Shown here: positions 13,111-22,111 of the stretch, piece by piece
Layout: every line of letters begins with the position of its first letter
How positions within the stretch are numbered: the first letter of the stretch is position 1
Assembly (NCBI RefSeq): GCF_007004545.3
Contig: NZ_CP045503.2
Span: 776,501 to 840,500, forward strand
DNA length: 64,000 nucleotides
Reading direction: 5' to 3'
Source of the DNA: Shewanella eurypsychrophilus
GTDB taxonomy: Bacteria > Pseudomonadota > Gammaproteobacteria > Enterobacterales > Shewanellaceae
Notes under the pieces: model-generated
What the model saw: only the letters and a program-made list of their open reading frames with translations
Databases searched by the model: none
Told to the model about the DNA's origin: nothing
Position numbers and translations under genes: made by a program

Positions 13111-13434
13111 CTAAATTTGTGTCATATTATCAACCCAATTTAGATATTCAGGTAAACCATGACTTATGGGGATGGCGATAATTTCAGGAACTTGATATGA
13201 ATGCAGTTGAGCGATAAGGCTTTCTAAAGCCGGATAGCTATCTTTAGTGCATTTTATCTGTAACTGATATTCAAGCTCCTGACACACTTCACCTTCCCAC
13301 TGATAGATAGAGGTGACTGGCGATGAAATTTGCACGCAAGCAGCGAGCTTCTTTTCGACTAACTTTTTAGCCAACTCTGTTGCGCTCTCTTTCGAGGGGC
13401 AAGTCGTGAGGACTAGCAGCAGCTTGTTTTGCAT
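13111..13434 (-). CDS. cutA: Divalent-cation tolerance protein CutA
   Basis: A 107-residue protein of the small trimeric CutA1 family. The family's core ACVQISSPVTSIYQWEGEV (near 32-50) and the later YPALESLIAQLHSYQVPEI are present. CutA is linked to copper and divalent-metal tolerance, with the mechanism unsettled. It is 75 bases upstream of dsbD and probably cotranscribed with it. Confidence 0.93.
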   Translation of the reverse strand: MQNKLLLVLTTCPSKESATELAKKLVEKKLAACVQISSPVTSIYQWEGEVCQELEYQLQIKCTKDSYPALESLIAQLHSYQVPEIIAIPISHGLPEYLNWVDNMTQI

Positions 13435-13736
13435 TGTATCGCCTATTATTTAAGCTAGATTAAAGTTACGTTAAGCTAGCTTTGCTAAAGTCTATCTATA
13501 AACTCAGATCAACGGATACTATCTGAGGCTTAGGTTTGTACAGTGGGCATACTCTACGACTTTTAATTGGTGCTTGCATTAAGACATCGCTAAAATAGTG
13601 AGCTTATACAAGATTGGTCTTATAGAGTCTGGTGAAATCTCCATTGCCGTACTTGAAAATAGACCTGCAAACCCCCATTTAGTTTTCATATTGAGTAAAA
13701 TAGTTTTTATTAATTGCCGTTATTTGTGAGGTCAGT
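13435..13736. other. Divergent promoter region, cutA / fxsA
   Basis: About 300 bp without a gene between divergent cutA and fxsA, so promoters for both should lie here. I see no clear operator or RNA. Confidence 0.5.
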
Positions 13737-14315
13737 GTGTTTTTTCTTTTATTAGTGATTTTCGTTCTAGTGCCAGTCATCGAGCTGAACGTACTGATCA
13801 GTGTCGGCGAATCATTAGGCAGCTGGACGACTGTCGGTTTAGTTTTTTTCACCGCGATAGTTGGCGTCTCATTAGTTCGGAGTCAGGGGATTAGCACGCT
13901 GATGCAAGTGCAGCAGAAGTTATCTCGTGGTGAAGCGCCCGGACAGGAAATTGTCGAAGGCATGATGCTGGCGGTTGCTGGACTACTCTTGTTGATCCCA
14001 GGGTTTGTCACTGACTTTATTGGTTTGATATTACTCACTCCCTTTACTCGTATTCCTGTCGCTGGTCTTCTTTATAAGCGTATGCAGGTTAAAGTGGCGG
14101 CCAATGGCGGTTTTCAAGCTGGTTTTGGCCCCGGTGGTCCGCAAGCGGGAAACAATCCATTTGATCAGTCTTCATTTGGCGACTCGAACGCGGCTCACCA
14201 TAAAAATCCAGAGGGTGGCGATACCTTCGATGGTGATTATGAACATAAGTCTGATCCTAGCAATAAGCGTCTTGATAGCCATCAGGTAGATGATAAAGAA
14301 GATCCTAAGAACTAG
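13737..14315 (+). CDS. fxsA: FxsA family membrane protein
   Basis: FxsA is an inner-membrane protein that in E. coli relieves exclusion of phage T7 by the F plasmid. This 192-residue protein has hydrophobic helices at residues 1-20, 24-45 and 74-100, and the family stretch EIVEGMMLAVAGLLLLIPGF near 77. The last 80 residues are a hydrophilic Gly/Asp/Asn-rich tail. The start is GTG with GAGG five bases upstream. In Shewanella-type genomes fxsA is often followed by groES-groEL; here it is followed by a convergent kinase gene, so that link is lost or elsewhere. Confidence 0.88.
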   Translation: MFFLLLVIFVLVPVIELNVLISVGESLGSWTTVGLVFFTAIVGVSLVRSQGISTLMQVQQKLSRGEAPGQEIVEGMMLAVAGLLLLIPGFVTDFIGLILLTPFTRIPVAGLLYKRMQVKVAANGGFQAGFGPGGPQAGNNPFDQSSFGDSNAAHHKNPEGGDTFDGDYEHKSDPSNKRLDSHQVDDKEDPKN

Positions 14316-14338
14316 TATCTAGGTCCTAGGTTCTAGTT
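14310..14338. repeat. CTAG-rich palindrome, copy 3
   Basis: From AACTAG to CTAGTT with two more CTAG inside. It overlaps both the fxsA stop codon and the stop of the convergent kinase gene, so it can serve as a shared hairpin end. Same family as 2100, 11151 and 17631. Confidence 0.7.
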
Positions 14339-16180
14339 GCTTTCTTTCGGATTTTTTGGGTAAAAGTATTCTTCCAAACAATCTATATGGCTAAATTTGC
14401 GTGTATTTTTATAGGGAAGTTTCATAAAACCTGATACCCCTTTGCCCTGAATTTTACCTACATGGCTCAATATTCTATGTAAACTGGCCCGAAATGCAGC
14501 CTGTTTTCTTGGGTTTAGCAATCTTAGATAGCTATGGACCTTCATGTGCTTAGGTAAGACTTCGAAGATGATACAGCCGGTGTGGTGGATTTTGTTGATC
14601 CAGGCGAGTTCGGTCATGATCTCTGGCGGCAGTTCTAAGTTTTCATCGGGATCACGGCCATCTTCAAAATAGGAATGTAGGCGAGATTTATCTTCTTGTG
14701 ATGGCGCACTCCCCACCTCAAAGGGCAACTCCTGCTCAGGATCGATATTAAAGGGCGTGTTGGTATCCTCTCGCTCCAAGTGCAGCGTGTCTCGAGCATT
14801 AAAGAAACACGCTTTAAAAACACCGATCCGTTTAATGCCTCTTGCCAGCGTGACCATATTATTCACAGCCAAAATCAGCGCTTGTTTCTCATTGGCATCG
14901 TAGAGAGCAAGGTTTGAATCGACAAATACCCCCGTTTCTCGCCAATGGATCGCTAGGCCGCCGACAATAGAGTACTGGCTTATTCGTCCTACGGCGGCGA
15001 TAAAGCCTTTTTCTGTGTCTCCCATGCCAGCCATAAAATTTCGGTAGTACTTTTCTAGCTGAAGGTCATCCATTTTTTCGATGGGATCTTCGGTGTTATG
15101 TTCTTTTAAGAAAGATTTTCTAGAGCTATAAATAACCGTTTCCACATCCCGTTCATGGGAGAGCTCCCAGATGGGGATCGCTTCAATTAATGGCGATTTT
15201 AGTATATCTGGTAGGTGTAATCGGTGGCTGTGTAGCATGCTTTTTAGAAAATAATCCCCGGCTCGGTTACGCTGTATAGGGTCATCACTGAGCATGTTAT
15301 CTAAGGTTCTTGCTAACTCAACCGGTAAACCAAGAGAAGTGGCTTTAATGACTTTACTGCCAAAGCGGCTAGCTTGACCGGAAGCTATGGCATATAGGGT
15401 TGCCGCCACACCTTGTTCGTCGAAACGAGTCGATGATAAGGCGCCATTGAGCTGCTCCTTTCCGATAAAATAGACATCGCCCATTCTGGCATTAGTATGC
15501 TGCTGATCGTTTGACATCAGATCCATCACATTACCATTTACCGGATTACCTTTTGCGTCCCTTTGGGCAAATACTGCCGAGCCCCAATCGATGAGGGATA
15601 GGTGATTGCTTTTGACGTCATAAACCAAATTAGAAGGTTTAATATCACCATGAACTAAGGGGCGACCATGATGCAAATATTGCACTATGTGGGCTAATTG
15701 CCGGGCGATACTCATGATCATGTAAGCGGGTAAAGCACCGCGCTTGAGGCAAAGCTGCTCGAGATCTTCTCCCGGGGCTCTGGCCATCACCAGAATGCCC
15801 TGTTTGCCTCCATGAGCAAATTTTATCACAGGAGGCACATTAGGGTGCTTTACCTGGGCGAGCATAAAGGCTTCCTCTTCTAGCCTATCTTGTACATTTT
15901 GCGGCAGGGTGACACGTGAGAATTTAAATACATGGGATTCTCCCTGTGGGTTCACCCCTGCAAACACAAACCCATAGGCACCTTTACCTACAAGTTCTAA
16001 ATCCACATAGCCGAGCTTGCTGAGTTGTTGTTTACATAAACGTATCCAGGCTCGATGCTTTCTTGCATCGTTCGCCTTGAGTAGGTAGATGGACTGCTCT
16101 TCAGAGATATAGAAATGTTGCAGCTGAGGAGTCGGCTCAGAATTCATCGGCTTGGATGTAGGCATAGATGTGCTCTGCAT
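14333..16180 (-). CDS. Serine/threonine protein kinase-like protein
   Basis: A ~615-residue cytoplasmic protein with a eukaryotic-like kinase domain in its first half. Visible elements are a glycine-rich loop (GKGAYGFVFAG), the ATP-binding Lys in HVFKFSR, the catalytic loop HGDIKPSNL, and DWGSAVF in place of the usual DFG. The second half (about 300 residues) has no domain I recognise. No membrane segment or PASTA repeat is seen, so it is not a PknB type. The start is uncertain: I use the first ATG; a TTG 66 bases earlier is also in frame and neither has a good ribosome site. It stands alone, convergent with fxsA. Confidence 0.75.
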   Translation of the reverse strand: MQSTSMPTSKPMNSEPTPQLQHFYISEEQSIYLLKANDARKHRAWIRLCKQQLSKLGYVDLELVGKGAYGFVFAGVNPQGESHVFKFSRVTLPQNVQDRLEEEAFMLAQVKHPNVPPVIKFAHGGKQGILVMARAPGEDLEQLCLKRGALPAYMIMSIARQLAHIVQYLHHGRPLVHGDIKPSNLVYDVKSNHLSLIDWGSAVFAQRDAKGNPVNGNVMDLMSNDQQHTNARMGDVYFIGKEQLNGALSSTRFDEQGVAATLYAIASGQASRFGSKVIKATSLGLPVELARTLDNMLSDDPIQRNRAGDYFLKSMLHSHRLHLPDILKSPLIEAIPIWELSHERDVETVIYSSRKSFLKEHNTEDPIEKMDDLQLEKYYRNFMAGMGDTEKGFIAAVGRISQYSIVGGLAIHWRETGVFVDSNLALYDANEKQALILAVNNMVTLARGIKRIGVFKACFFNARDTLHLEREDTNTPFNIDPEQELPFEVGSAPSQEDKSRLHSYFEDGRDPDENLELPPEIMTELAWINKIHHTGCIIFEVLPKHMKVHSYLRLLNPRKQAAFRASLHRILSHVGKIQGKGVSGFMKLPYKNTRKFSHIDCLEEYFYPKNPKESN

Positions 16181-16459
16181 AGGTGTGAATGTACGCTCAT
16201 TACTGGAGATTGATTTATCGATCAGTATAACCTTAAGCCAGTTCAAAGTGCGAGGTGTGATCTGGAGTCACTCTTGCCTGAGTTATATCTGCCTATTGCA
16301 TTTTATCGGGACGGATCTTGACCTACATCAAGCCAGTAATAATCCCCGGGAGGTAATCTTTTACTTAATAAATTGACTTAACTGTTAACATTTAAGTTTA
16401 AGCATATGGACTGGCCTCAGCATTAAATTTCGAGGCTATATTGAATAGAAGGAGGGCGT

Positions 16460-16804
16460 ATGCCAGAGGTAGACAAAGCCCTGTTAATTGAGTTACTCGA
16501 CTATCCCAGAAAGAGGATCGTCCAATCTATGGAGCTGAGATTTTGCCCCCATGCTGGTTTTTTCAATACCAGCGATGAGCAATGCCTCAACTGCCATCAG
16601 GGGATGGAATGCACTTGGATGAATCACAATGATGAATTGGTGGCAGTGGAAGAGAAGTCTGTAAAAGAGATCAAGCAGCAGTTGCTGATCGCAGTAGACT
16701 TTGTTGACTCCAGCCTGACCCCACACCACCTCTCGAGAAGAAATTGTGAATGTGATAATTGTGTCTGGTTGAGGAAAGCGCAGAAGATTTTAGCGATTGA
16801 ATAA
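16460..16804 (+). CDS. Hypothetical Cys-rich protein
   Basis: A 114-residue protein with several cysteine pairs: FCPHAGFFNTSDEQCLNCHQGMEC-type spacing around residues 28-50 and CECDNCVWL near 97. This suggests metal (zinc or iron-sulfur) binding. A strong AAGGAGGG lies just before the ATG. I do not recognise the family. It is divergent from the kinase gene and 165 bases before tpm. Confidence 0.72.
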   Translation: MPEVDKALLIELLDYPRKRIVQSMELRFCPHAGFFNTSDEQCLNCHQGMECTWMNHNDELVAVEEKSVKEIKQQLLIAVDFVDSSLTPHHLSRRNCECDNCVWLRKAQKILAIE

Positions 16805-16969
16805 CACCTAAATTTTGAAATTTCACTCCACCCATTATTTTAGTCAAAATGTAAGTTTTGAATAAGCTTTCTGTTTCTATTAGAGTATCGACAAAAGATA
16901 AACTCTAATTCCAAGCCTTTTGTGTTCGCTGTTGCGACTTGGCTTGGAGATGCTGAACAGGATGTAATT

Positions 16970-17629
16970 ATGGAACCCGCTTTTTGGCACGATAAATGGG
17001 ATGCGAAACAGATTGGCTTTCACTTAGGTGAAGTGAACGCTTTACTCATTAAATACTGGCCCAGGCTAAATCTAGCCAGCAATAGTCAGGTATTTGTTCC
17101 CCTTTGTGGTAAGTCTGTAGATATTTGTTATCTTGCTGAGCAAGGCCACGATGTCGTGGGTTGCGAGTTAAGCAAAACGGCAGTAGAGGATTTTTTCTCA
17201 GAGAATGAGCTGCAATATTCAATAGAGCAGCAAGGAGAAATTCAGCAGTTTTCGACAGAGCAAGTCACACTGCTTCAAGGTGATCTATTTTCATTACCTT
17301 CCGAGCAATTTAGCCATATAAATGCTTTTTATGATCGCGCCGCATTGATCGCCTGGCCAGAATCTATGCGTCTGGCATATGTCGAGAAAATCACAGCACT
17401 TATTCCAGCTAAAAGCATCGGCTTACTGATCACCTTAGACTACCCACAAGAGACATTAAAAGGTCCACCGTTTGCGGTGTCGAATGATTGGGTGATGGCT
17501 AACATGTCCGATGCTTTTGAGATCGAGCTACTCAGCTGTGATGATGTGTTGGCTGATAATCAGCGCTTTGCTAACAAAGGCGTGCCTTGGTTGACCGAAT
17601 CTGTTTATAAGCTGACAAAAAAAGGGTAG
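16970..17629 (+). CDS. tpm: Thiopurine S-methyltransferase
   Basis: SAM-dependent methyltransferase; bacterial members methylate thiopurines and also selenium and tellurium oxyanions. The family start [14 protein letters not shown] and the SAM-binding segment [20 protein letters not shown] (near 42-61) followed by VVGCELS are clear. I place the start at the ATG at 16970, giving 219 residues, the usual length, with CAGGA seven bases upstream. An in-frame GTG at 16922 would add 16 residues that do not fit the family. Confidence 0.92.
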   Translation: MEPAFWHDKWDAKQIGFHLGEVNALLIKYWPRLNLASNSQVFVPLCGKSVDICYLAEQGHDVVGCELSKTAVEDFFSENELQYSIEQQGEIQQFSTEQVTLLQGDLFSLPSEQFSHINAFYDRAALIAWPESMRLAYVEKITALIPAKSIGLLITLDYPQETLKGPPFAVSNDWVMANMSDAFEIELLSCDDVLADNQRFANKGVPWLTESVYKLTKKG

Positions 17630-17630
17630 A

Positions 17631-17660
17631 AGGTCCTAGAATCTAGTTCCTAGATTTTAG
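17631..17660. repeat. CTAG-rich repeat, copy 4
   Basis: Begins just after the tpm stop codon and holds three CTAG tetramers with the spacing seen in the copies at 2100, 11151 and 14310. Confidence 0.65.
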
Positions 17661-17870
17661 GGGCGAGAACGCTGCGCTCCGAGAGCGGGAACAAGTTCCT
17701 TCCGAGCAAAGAGCAATAGCTTCTGGGCATTTGACCTGTCCTTTCCTCGTAGTCGCAAAGCGACTTACTCGGAGGCGTTTTTTGCCGATCTCGCACTCTC
17801 GCAGGCCGTAGGCCGCCCTCGAAGTGACGCAGTCACGTTCTCGAAGGCGCTTTTCTGCCGTACTCGATTC
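17661..17870. repeat. Array of short variable hairpins in a conserved CTCG frame
   Basis: GC-rich block between tpm and the porin. Small perfect palindromes (AGTCGC-AAA-GCGACT at 17751, GGCCGTAGGCC near 17803, GTGACGCAGTCAC near 17824, GGAACAAGTTCC near 17688) are each bounded by CTCG or its complement. Two larger units, starting near 17746 and 17817, share the tail AGGCG-TTTT-GCCG but carry different hairpins. No reading frame fits. Confidence 0.65.
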
Positions 17871-17897
17871 TATTTTTATTACCTTATTTTAAACATT

Positions 17898-17925
17898 AAA
17901 AAAGCGACCATCAGGTCGCTTTTTC
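17898..17925 (-). terminator. Bidirectional terminator after the porin gene
   Basis: AAAAAGCGACC pairs exactly with GGTCGCTTTTT across ATCA. A-run on one side and T-run on the other mean it can stop transcription from both strands; the porin gene ends 44 bases away. Confidence 0.88.
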
Positions 17926-17968
17926 TTGTTCAATTCTAAATCGTTTATAGAGTCATAAGACTCAACAA

Positions 17969-18997
17969 TTAGAAGTTGTAACGTACACCAACAGTGAATA
18001 CGTTGTCGTCTTCTAGGTCAAACTTCATACCAGCAAGCTTGTAATCACCTTCGTACATAGCGTAGTGGCCATATACCATAGTTGACTTAGCTACTTTGTA
18101 GTCAGCACCAACAGTGATAACTGTGATGTTTACGTCAGTTGTAGTATCGCCTTGAACACCACCAGCATTCTTAAAGTACTTGCTTAGGCCTGAAGTATCA
18201 GCGCCGTACTCAGCTTTAAGGTTTACACCGTTTAGGTTGTAAGCAACGTTGACGAAGTAAGTATCACCTTCCATGTTGTTGCTTAGGCTTTCAGAGTTCT
18301 GGTAGAAACCACCTACTTTGAAATCACCCAATTTAACTTGAGCAACACCACGGTATGCATCTATGTTAGAGATACCCTTGTTGTATGCACCAGCTACATA
18401 GTAGCTCTGAGCTTTTAGCTTCTTATCACCAATTGTTGCACTAAGTGCGTACTGGCTATCAGCATCTTCAACATCAGCTTGATTGTTGTCGGTCATTAGG
18501 TAAGTCGCGTTAAGTGTTACTAGATCAGCAATCTTTGGCGAGTAGTACCAGATACCATCAGCAGCACGAGTCTGACCAGCAACTAGACGATCGATATCAG
18601 CATTGCTGTTACCGAATAGGTCAACGCCACCTTCAGCTTGCTTGAATACTGTGTCGTTACGACCGACTAGTACAGTACCAGCAGCGCTCTTAAGACCTAG
18701 GAAAGTGTTACGAGCCTTAAATACGTCTTTATTTGAAGAGGTGTTCTCAACCTGGAATTCCATCTGGTAAATGACGTCGAAACCATTAGCGATAGACTCG
18801 CTACCTTTCACACCCACGTGTGAGAAGTTAGTTTCAAGTACTGTACCGTCTTTACCTTCTTGAGTCGTAGCGCCTGTATCTGAGTTAGTCACAGATAGAT
18901 CTAGACGACCGTAGAAGTTTGGACCTTCGGCTAGCGCGCCGAATGAAGCTAAAGTTAAAACTGATGCAACTGATGCAGAAATTAGAGTTTTTTTCAT
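17969..18997 (-). CDS. Outer-membrane porin (OmpC type), paralogue 1
   Basis: General trimeric diffusion porin of the Gram-negative porin family. The 342-residue protein starts MKKTLISASVASVLTLASFGALA (signal peptide), then GPNFYGRLDLSVTNSD, followed by alternating strands and the terminal aromatic VRYNF expected of a beta barrel. I place the start at 18997, where GGGAGC is well spaced; an upstream in-frame codon would put 12 non-signal residues in front. About half identical by eye to the porin at 19538. A CRP-like site lies about 140 bases upstream. Confidence 0.92.
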   Translation of the reverse strand: MKKTLISASVASVLTLASFGALAEGPNFYGRLDLSVTNSDTGATTQEGKDGTVLETNFSHVGVKGSESIANGFDVIYQMEFQVENTSSNKDVFKARNTFLGLKSAAGTVLVGRNDTVFKQAEGGVDLFGNSNADIDRLVAGQTRAADGIWYYSPKIADLVTLNATYLMTDNNQADVEDADSQYALSATIGDKKLKAQSYYVAGAYNKGISNIDAYRGVAQVKLGDFKVGGFYQNSESLSNNMEGDTYFVNVAYNLNGVNLKAEYGADTSGLSKYFKNAGGVQGDTTTDVNITVITVGADYKVAKSTMVYGHYAMYEGDYKLAGMKFDLEDDNVFTVGVRYNF

Positions 18998-19129
18998 GTT
19001 TAAGTGCTCCCAAGAACCTAAGTTCTTCTCCATTTTTAAATGGTTATTTATGGTTGGTTATTTTTGCTGCAAGCGTCCGTTCTTGTAGCAAACATGGGGC
19101 CGAAGTTTACAGTTTTATGTCAATAAAAT

Positions 19130-19145
19130 TGTGGGCTAGATCAAA
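19130..19145. promoter_or_regulatory. CRP-like site upstream of porin 1
   Basis: TGTGG-GCTAGA-TCAAA matches 8 of 10 defined bases of the CRP consensus TGTGA-N6-TCACA. A similar site with the same TAGA centre lies before the second porin. Assignment rests on pattern only. Confidence 0.35.
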
Positions 19146-19455
19146 CTTTTACAGACAAATGGCCCCAGTTAGGCTGATTTATGACTAATTTGACCCTTTT
19201 GATTATATTTTGCTCAAAGGCTGTAAAAACCTAGTGTTACGACTACCACTAACTAGGTATTTTGTGATATTGAGTACTAATTACCATGCATTAGCGCACA
19301 CTTAATAAGCACTAGCTAAGATTGTAATCCAATTGAAAGATTTTGTTTTGTTTTTATTGAATAAACAGACTTTTGTATTAAATCAACGCTGGTTTTAGTC
19401 TGAATAAAGGGACTGGTAGTAAGGCTGGAGTGGCTCAGATAGCAAGTTCAGTGCA
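19146..19455. other. Intergenic region between the two porins
   Basis: About 310 AT-rich bases without a gene, upstream of porin 1. I see no repeat or RNA beyond the flanking CRP-like site and terminator. Confidence 0.45.
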
Positions 19456-19456
19456 A

Positions 19457-19486
19457 TAAAAAACGGCAATATCGCCGCTTTTTATT
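19457..19486 (-). terminator. Terminator of porin 2
   Basis: Short GC stem CGGC/GCCG with A-run before and TTTTTATT after, located 50 bases past the porin 2 stop. The flanking A and T runs pair with one mismatch, so it may act on both strands. Confidence 0.75.
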
Positions 19487-19537
19487 GTTATCACTTATGG
19501 AGTTTAAGAAACCATAAATTATAGAGAGTAATGGCGA

Positions 19538-20596
19538 TTAGAAGTCGAAGCGCATACCGACTGTGAAGATATCATCACTAAGATCTTGGCTTACGCCATT
19601 TAGCTGCATATCGCCATCGTACTTAGTGTAGTGGCCATAGAAGAGTGTACTCTTACTGATGCGGTAATCGGCACCGACACTGAACTGCTGTAGATCGACA
19701 TTAGTTACAGTTTCCATACCTGCACCATCGGCATTACCCACGAAGCGGCTAACATATTTACCTAGACCTGAGTCATCACTACCGTACATGGCTTTAAGCT
19801 TCAGGTTACCCATGACATATGCGGCATTTACGAAATAAGTATCACCCTCAAGGTTTGAGTACTTTTCGTCAACATGTTCACTGTTTTGGTAGAAACCACC
19901 TAGAATGACATCGCCAAGTTTAACCTGCGCAACGCCACGATAGGCTGTAACATCATCAATGCCGTCATTGTAGGCTGCAGATAGGTAGTAGTTTTGTGCT
20001 TTAAGTGCTTTGTCACCTAAGGTCGCGCTCAGAGCGTACATGTTGCCCGCATCAATGCGTTCTTCACCGTCGTATTTAACGTAATTGTCTTCAACTAAAT
20101 AAGTCGCATTGAATGTAACGAGATCGGCAATTTTAGGCGAGTAATAACTGATACCATCGGCTGTTCTAGATTGTCCTGCGGCTAACAGATCGATATCTGA
20201 GTTGGTGTTACCAAAAATATCGAAACCGCCTTCAGCCGCCTTAAAGACCGTATCGTTACGACCGACGAGTGCTGTACCTGCCACTGTCTTTAGCCCTAAG
20301 AAAGTATTACGAGCTGCGAAGGTGTTACCTGAATTATCGAAGTTACTCACACCGAATTCCATCTGGTAGATCACTTCTAGGTCGTTATTGATCTTCTCGG
20401 TGCCTTTTACACCTAACCAAGAGAAGTTATTTTCAATCACGGTGCCATTTTTTTGGTTTTGCGTTGCTATACCTGCGTCAGAGTTAGTAAAAGCCAGATC
20501 CGCACGACCATAAAAGTTAGGGCCGTCAGCAAGGGCTGAAAAAGAGGTGACTGCAAGAGTAGATAGAATCGTGGCGGACAGAACTGTTTTCTTCAT
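19538..20596 (-). CDS. Outer-membrane porin (OmpC type), paralogue 2
   Basis: A 352-residue porin with signal peptide MKKTVLSATILSTLAVTSFSALA, then GPNFYGRADLAFTNSDAG and a C-terminal VGMRFDF that fits barrel insertion. Many blocks match porin 1, e.g. TFLGLKTVAGTALVGRND and YYSPKIADLVTFNATYLV, so the two arose by tandem duplication. Differences concentrate in loop-like segments (KYDGEERIDAGN, HVDEKYSN), as expected for exposed loops. AGGA-like bases precede the ATG. Its leader carries a 62-bp duplication. Confidence 0.92.
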   Translation of the reverse strand: MKKTVLSATILSTLAVTSFSALADGPNFYGRADLAFTNSDAGIATQNQKNGTVIENNFSWLGVKGTEKINNDLEVIYQMEFGVSNFDNSGNTFAARNTFLGLKTVAGTALVGRNDTVFKAAEGGFDIFGNTNSDIDLLAAGQSRTADGISYYSPKIADLVTFNATYLVEDNYVKYDGEERIDAGNMYALSATLGDKALKAQNYYLSAAYNDGIDDVTAYRGVAQVKLGDVILGGFYQNSEHVDEKYSNLEGDTYFVNAAYVMGNLKLKAMYGSDDSGLGKYVSRFVGNADGAGMETVTNVDLQQFSVGADYRISKSTLFYGHYTKYDGDMQLNGVSQDLSDDIFTVGMRFDF

Positions 20597-20613
20597 TTTG
20601 GTCTTCCTGTTGC

Positions 20614-20740
20614 TAGTTCTTCATCGGTGGTTCTACTGATGAAAATAATTAGTTAGATTAGGATTTAACTCTTAATAGTTCTTCATCGGTGGTTCTACTG
20701 ATGAAAATAATTAGTTAGATTAGGATTTAACTCTTAATAG
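20614..20740 (-). repeat. 62-bp tandem duplication in the porin 2 leader
   Basis: Two perfect copies (20614-20675 and 20676-20737) begin TAGTTCTTCATCGG. They lie 18 bases from the porin start codon, so a transcript from further upstream would carry both in its 5' leader. Each copy also holds an ATCAGTAGAACCACCGATGA-type small hairpin. Confidence 0.92.
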
Positions 20741-20819
20741 CAGCTTCTGTTATTGCGATAACTGAAGCTTGGCTTCTGAATTTATCGAGATTGAGTCTGT
20801 CATAAATCTGCCATTATTT

Positions 20820-20835
20820 TATGATGTAGATCGCA
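20820..20835. promoter_or_regulatory. CRP-like site upstream of porin 2
   Basis: TATGA-TGTAGA-TCGCA matches 8 of 10 defined bases of the CRP consensus and resembles the site before porin 1. The rest of the 500-bp gap between porin 2 and tcdA holds no gene that I can see. Confidence 0.35.
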
Positions 20836-21135
20836 TTCTTTGGAACTTCTGCTATTCCGATCTCATTATTTTACAAGGCTTTTTTGTTTGTGAAATATAC
20901 GGGTAACAGTTGAAGGAGGTGCGCTTCCTTGCGGCAATATCTATCTCATTTAATTAACCAAGTTGATGATATTTTGTACGGTATGCAGTGCTGTAAATTG
21001 CTGTGAATAAACGTGTCCTTTTAGGTTTAGTTTTTAACCGTAAAATAAGATAAAATCTGCCACCTTGTGATTATGGTAAGCTGAAATTGTAAGCCACTCA
21101 CAATGTCTAACTTTTATTATTGTCTGGAGTTACAG

Positions 21136-21972
21136 TTGGAAAATAAGTTGCACTCTGAAGCATATCTGAATCGATTTGCAGGTATTGGCCGTTTATATGG
21201 GCAGAAGGCCTTAACTCGGTTTGCTCAATCTCATGTAGCTGTGGTGGGTATCGGTGGTGTAGGCACCTGGGTTGCCGAGTCTTTGGCAAGAAGTGGGATC
21301 GGAGAGATCACCCTAATTGATCTGGATGATATTTGTGTGACAAATACCAATCGTCAGATCCATGCGTTGAAAGAGACCATAGGTGAGTCGAAAGTTGAAG
21401 TTATGGCTCAGCGGATCTTACAAATTAATCCAGAGTGCAAGGTGAATCAAGTTGAAGATTTCATCACTACGGATAATTTATCTGACTACTTTATTGGCAA
21501 AAAATATGCCAGCCCAGAACAAGTAGGAGTATTAGATTATGTGGTTGATTGTATCGATGCAGTAAAGCCCAAAGCGGCTATGATCGCCTGGTGTAAGAGA
21601 CAAAAATTGCCTTTAGTGACCGTAGGCGGTGCCGGTGGTCAAGTGGATCCAAGCCAAGTTCAAGTCACCGATCTGGCTAAAACCTATCAAGACCCTCTTT
21701 TGGCAAAAGTGCGTAACCTATTAAGGCGCGAGTATAATTTTTCTAAAAATGTGCAACGTAGATTTAGTATTGAAGCAGTGTTCTCTACCGAGCAGTTAGT
21801 CTACCCTCAAGCCGATGGCAGTGTGTGTAACAGCAAGGCAAATGTTGATGGCAGTATGCGTATGGACTGTGCATCTGGCTTCGGTGCAGTAACGGTTGTC
21901 ACTGGTACCTTCGGTTTTGTTGCGACAAGCAGAGTCCTTATTAAGCTCGCAAATAAGGCTAATCAGTCATAA
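21136..21972 (+). CDS. tcdA: tRNA threonylcarbamoyladenosine dehydratase
   Basis: ATP-dependent enzyme that cyclises t6A at tRNA position 37 to ct6A; formerly CsdL/YgdL. It is an E1-like protein with the nucleotide loop VVGIGGVGTWVAESLARSGIG near residue 36 and LIDLDDICVTNTNRQIHAL near 60. I choose the TTG at 21136: CTGGAG lies six bases upstream, and the distance to RLYGQKAL then equals that in E. coli TcdA. An ATG at 21103 would add 11 residues and has no ribosome site. Length 278. Confidence 0.9.
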   Translation: MENKLHSEAYLNRFAGIGRLYGQKALTRFAQSHVAVVGIGGVGTWVAESLARSGIGEITLIDLDDICVTNTNRQIHALKETIGESKVEVMAQRILQINPECKVNQVEDFITTDNLSDYFIGKKYASPEQVGVLDYVVDCIDAVKPKAAMIAWCKRQKLPLVTVGGAGGQVDPSQVQVTDLAKTYQDPLLAKVRNLLRREYNFSKNVQRRFSIEAVFSTEQLVYPQADGSVCNSKANVDGSMRMDCASGFGAVTVVTGTFGFVATSRVLIKLANKANQS

Positions 21973-22111
21973 GAAAGTGTCATAAAGCTGGAAGTAAGTG
22001 TTTTAAGAGCGTTAGATCTTAAAATAATCTTTCAAACTTTGATCAAAATCTAAAGTTAACGAGAAGCGGCTTGATAGACTCAGGTCACTTTTATTCTTGG
22101 CACTTAAGATT

